Shown: in pieces, positions 51,085 to 51,100 of the stretch
How positions within the stretch are numbered: position 1 is the stretch's first letter
Layout: the number at the start of each line of letters is the position of its first letter
NCBI GenBank assembly: GCA_013202495.1
Contig: JABMQQ010000013.1
Span: 1 to 51,100, forward strand
Direction of reading: 5' to 3'
Origin: Fidelibacterota bacterium
Lineage (GTDB): Bacteria > Fidelibacterota > UBA8477 > JABMPR01
Length of the DNA: 51,100 bases
Translations under genes and position numbers: made by a program
Notes under the pieces: model-generated
Told to the model about the DNA's origin: nothing
Database searches by the model: none
The model's input: only the letters and a program-made list of their open reading frames with translations

Positions 51085-51100
51085 ATGCTAATCCTTTTCC

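Noticed and set aside
1-51100. CRISPR array, tRNA or rRNA genes
   Set aside because: No evenly spaced direct repeats with unique spacers and no recognisable tRNA or rRNA core were seen by eye. A covariance-model scan would be decisive.

Overview
The window looks like a chromosomal segment of a Gram-negative FCB-group bacterium. The evidence is a secreted protein with a HPNPFNP...GLYFY-type C-terminal sorting domain, a carboxypeptidase-regulatory-domain TonB receptor, an LptD/OstA homologue, several lipoproteins, an Rnf complex and no archaeal or phage genes. A Marinimicrobia/Calditrichota-like lineage is my best guess. It is inferred from style of protein, not from a marker gene. I see no tRNA, rRNA or CRISPR array.

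Layout. 1-660: the tail of a probable IS110-type transposase, intergenic repeats, and a lone EutN/CcmL microcompartment vertex protein. 774-5792: an RlmD-type rRNA methyltransferase, a secreted GH3 glycosidase, and an ADP-ribosylglycohydrolase-family protein whose lipoprotein signal peptide is cut off by an in-frame TAG. 6046-8596 (minus): LemA plus an M48 membrane protease. 8830-11491: an S41-like lipoprotein and an AlkD-like protein. 11896-14052 (minus): a sorted secreted protein. 14477-15862: a second LemA with a TPM-domain protein. 15946-18195 (minus): a TonB receptor. 18267-24608 (minus): a complete rnfCDGEAB-rseC operon with an SGNH hydrolase at its end. 24968-29591 (minus): DUF4139, YciI-like, SRPBCC, hypothetical lipoprotein and lactonase-fold genes. 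29742-32031: an ECF sigma factor, anti-sigma factor and lipoprotein operon. 32034-33225 (minus): an ArsR regulator with two tiny downstream ORFs, one a 22-residue Cys-rich peptide, and a DUF302 protein. 33332-34261 (minus): a PD40 propeller protein. 34394-40753: a compact trp operon in which seven enzymatic functions sit in four genes (TrpE-G, TrpD-C-F, TrpB, TrpA) behind a strong sigma70-like promoter. 40888-46674: rarA, lptD and upp.

The most unusual locus is 46780-51084 (minus): motA, motB, a FliF-derived protein and a fliG in one tightly packed operon. The FliF-like protein keeps a split RBM3-like domain and a FliG-binding-like C-terminal tail. It lacks RBM1/RBM2, begins with a signal peptide, and has about 190 residues of coiled coil before its single membrane helix. 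FliG is divergent at the EHPQ motif and in the torque helix. No export, rod, hook or filament gene is visible. I read this as a candidate stand-alone stator-rotor machine; the window ends just upstream of motA, so further partners may lie outside.

Dispersed intergenic repeats (CTTCGACGAGCTCA / CACTGAGCGGAGTCGAAGTG types, with a 71-bp element present twice) sit mostly between convergent or divergent genes, and once inside the rnf operon.
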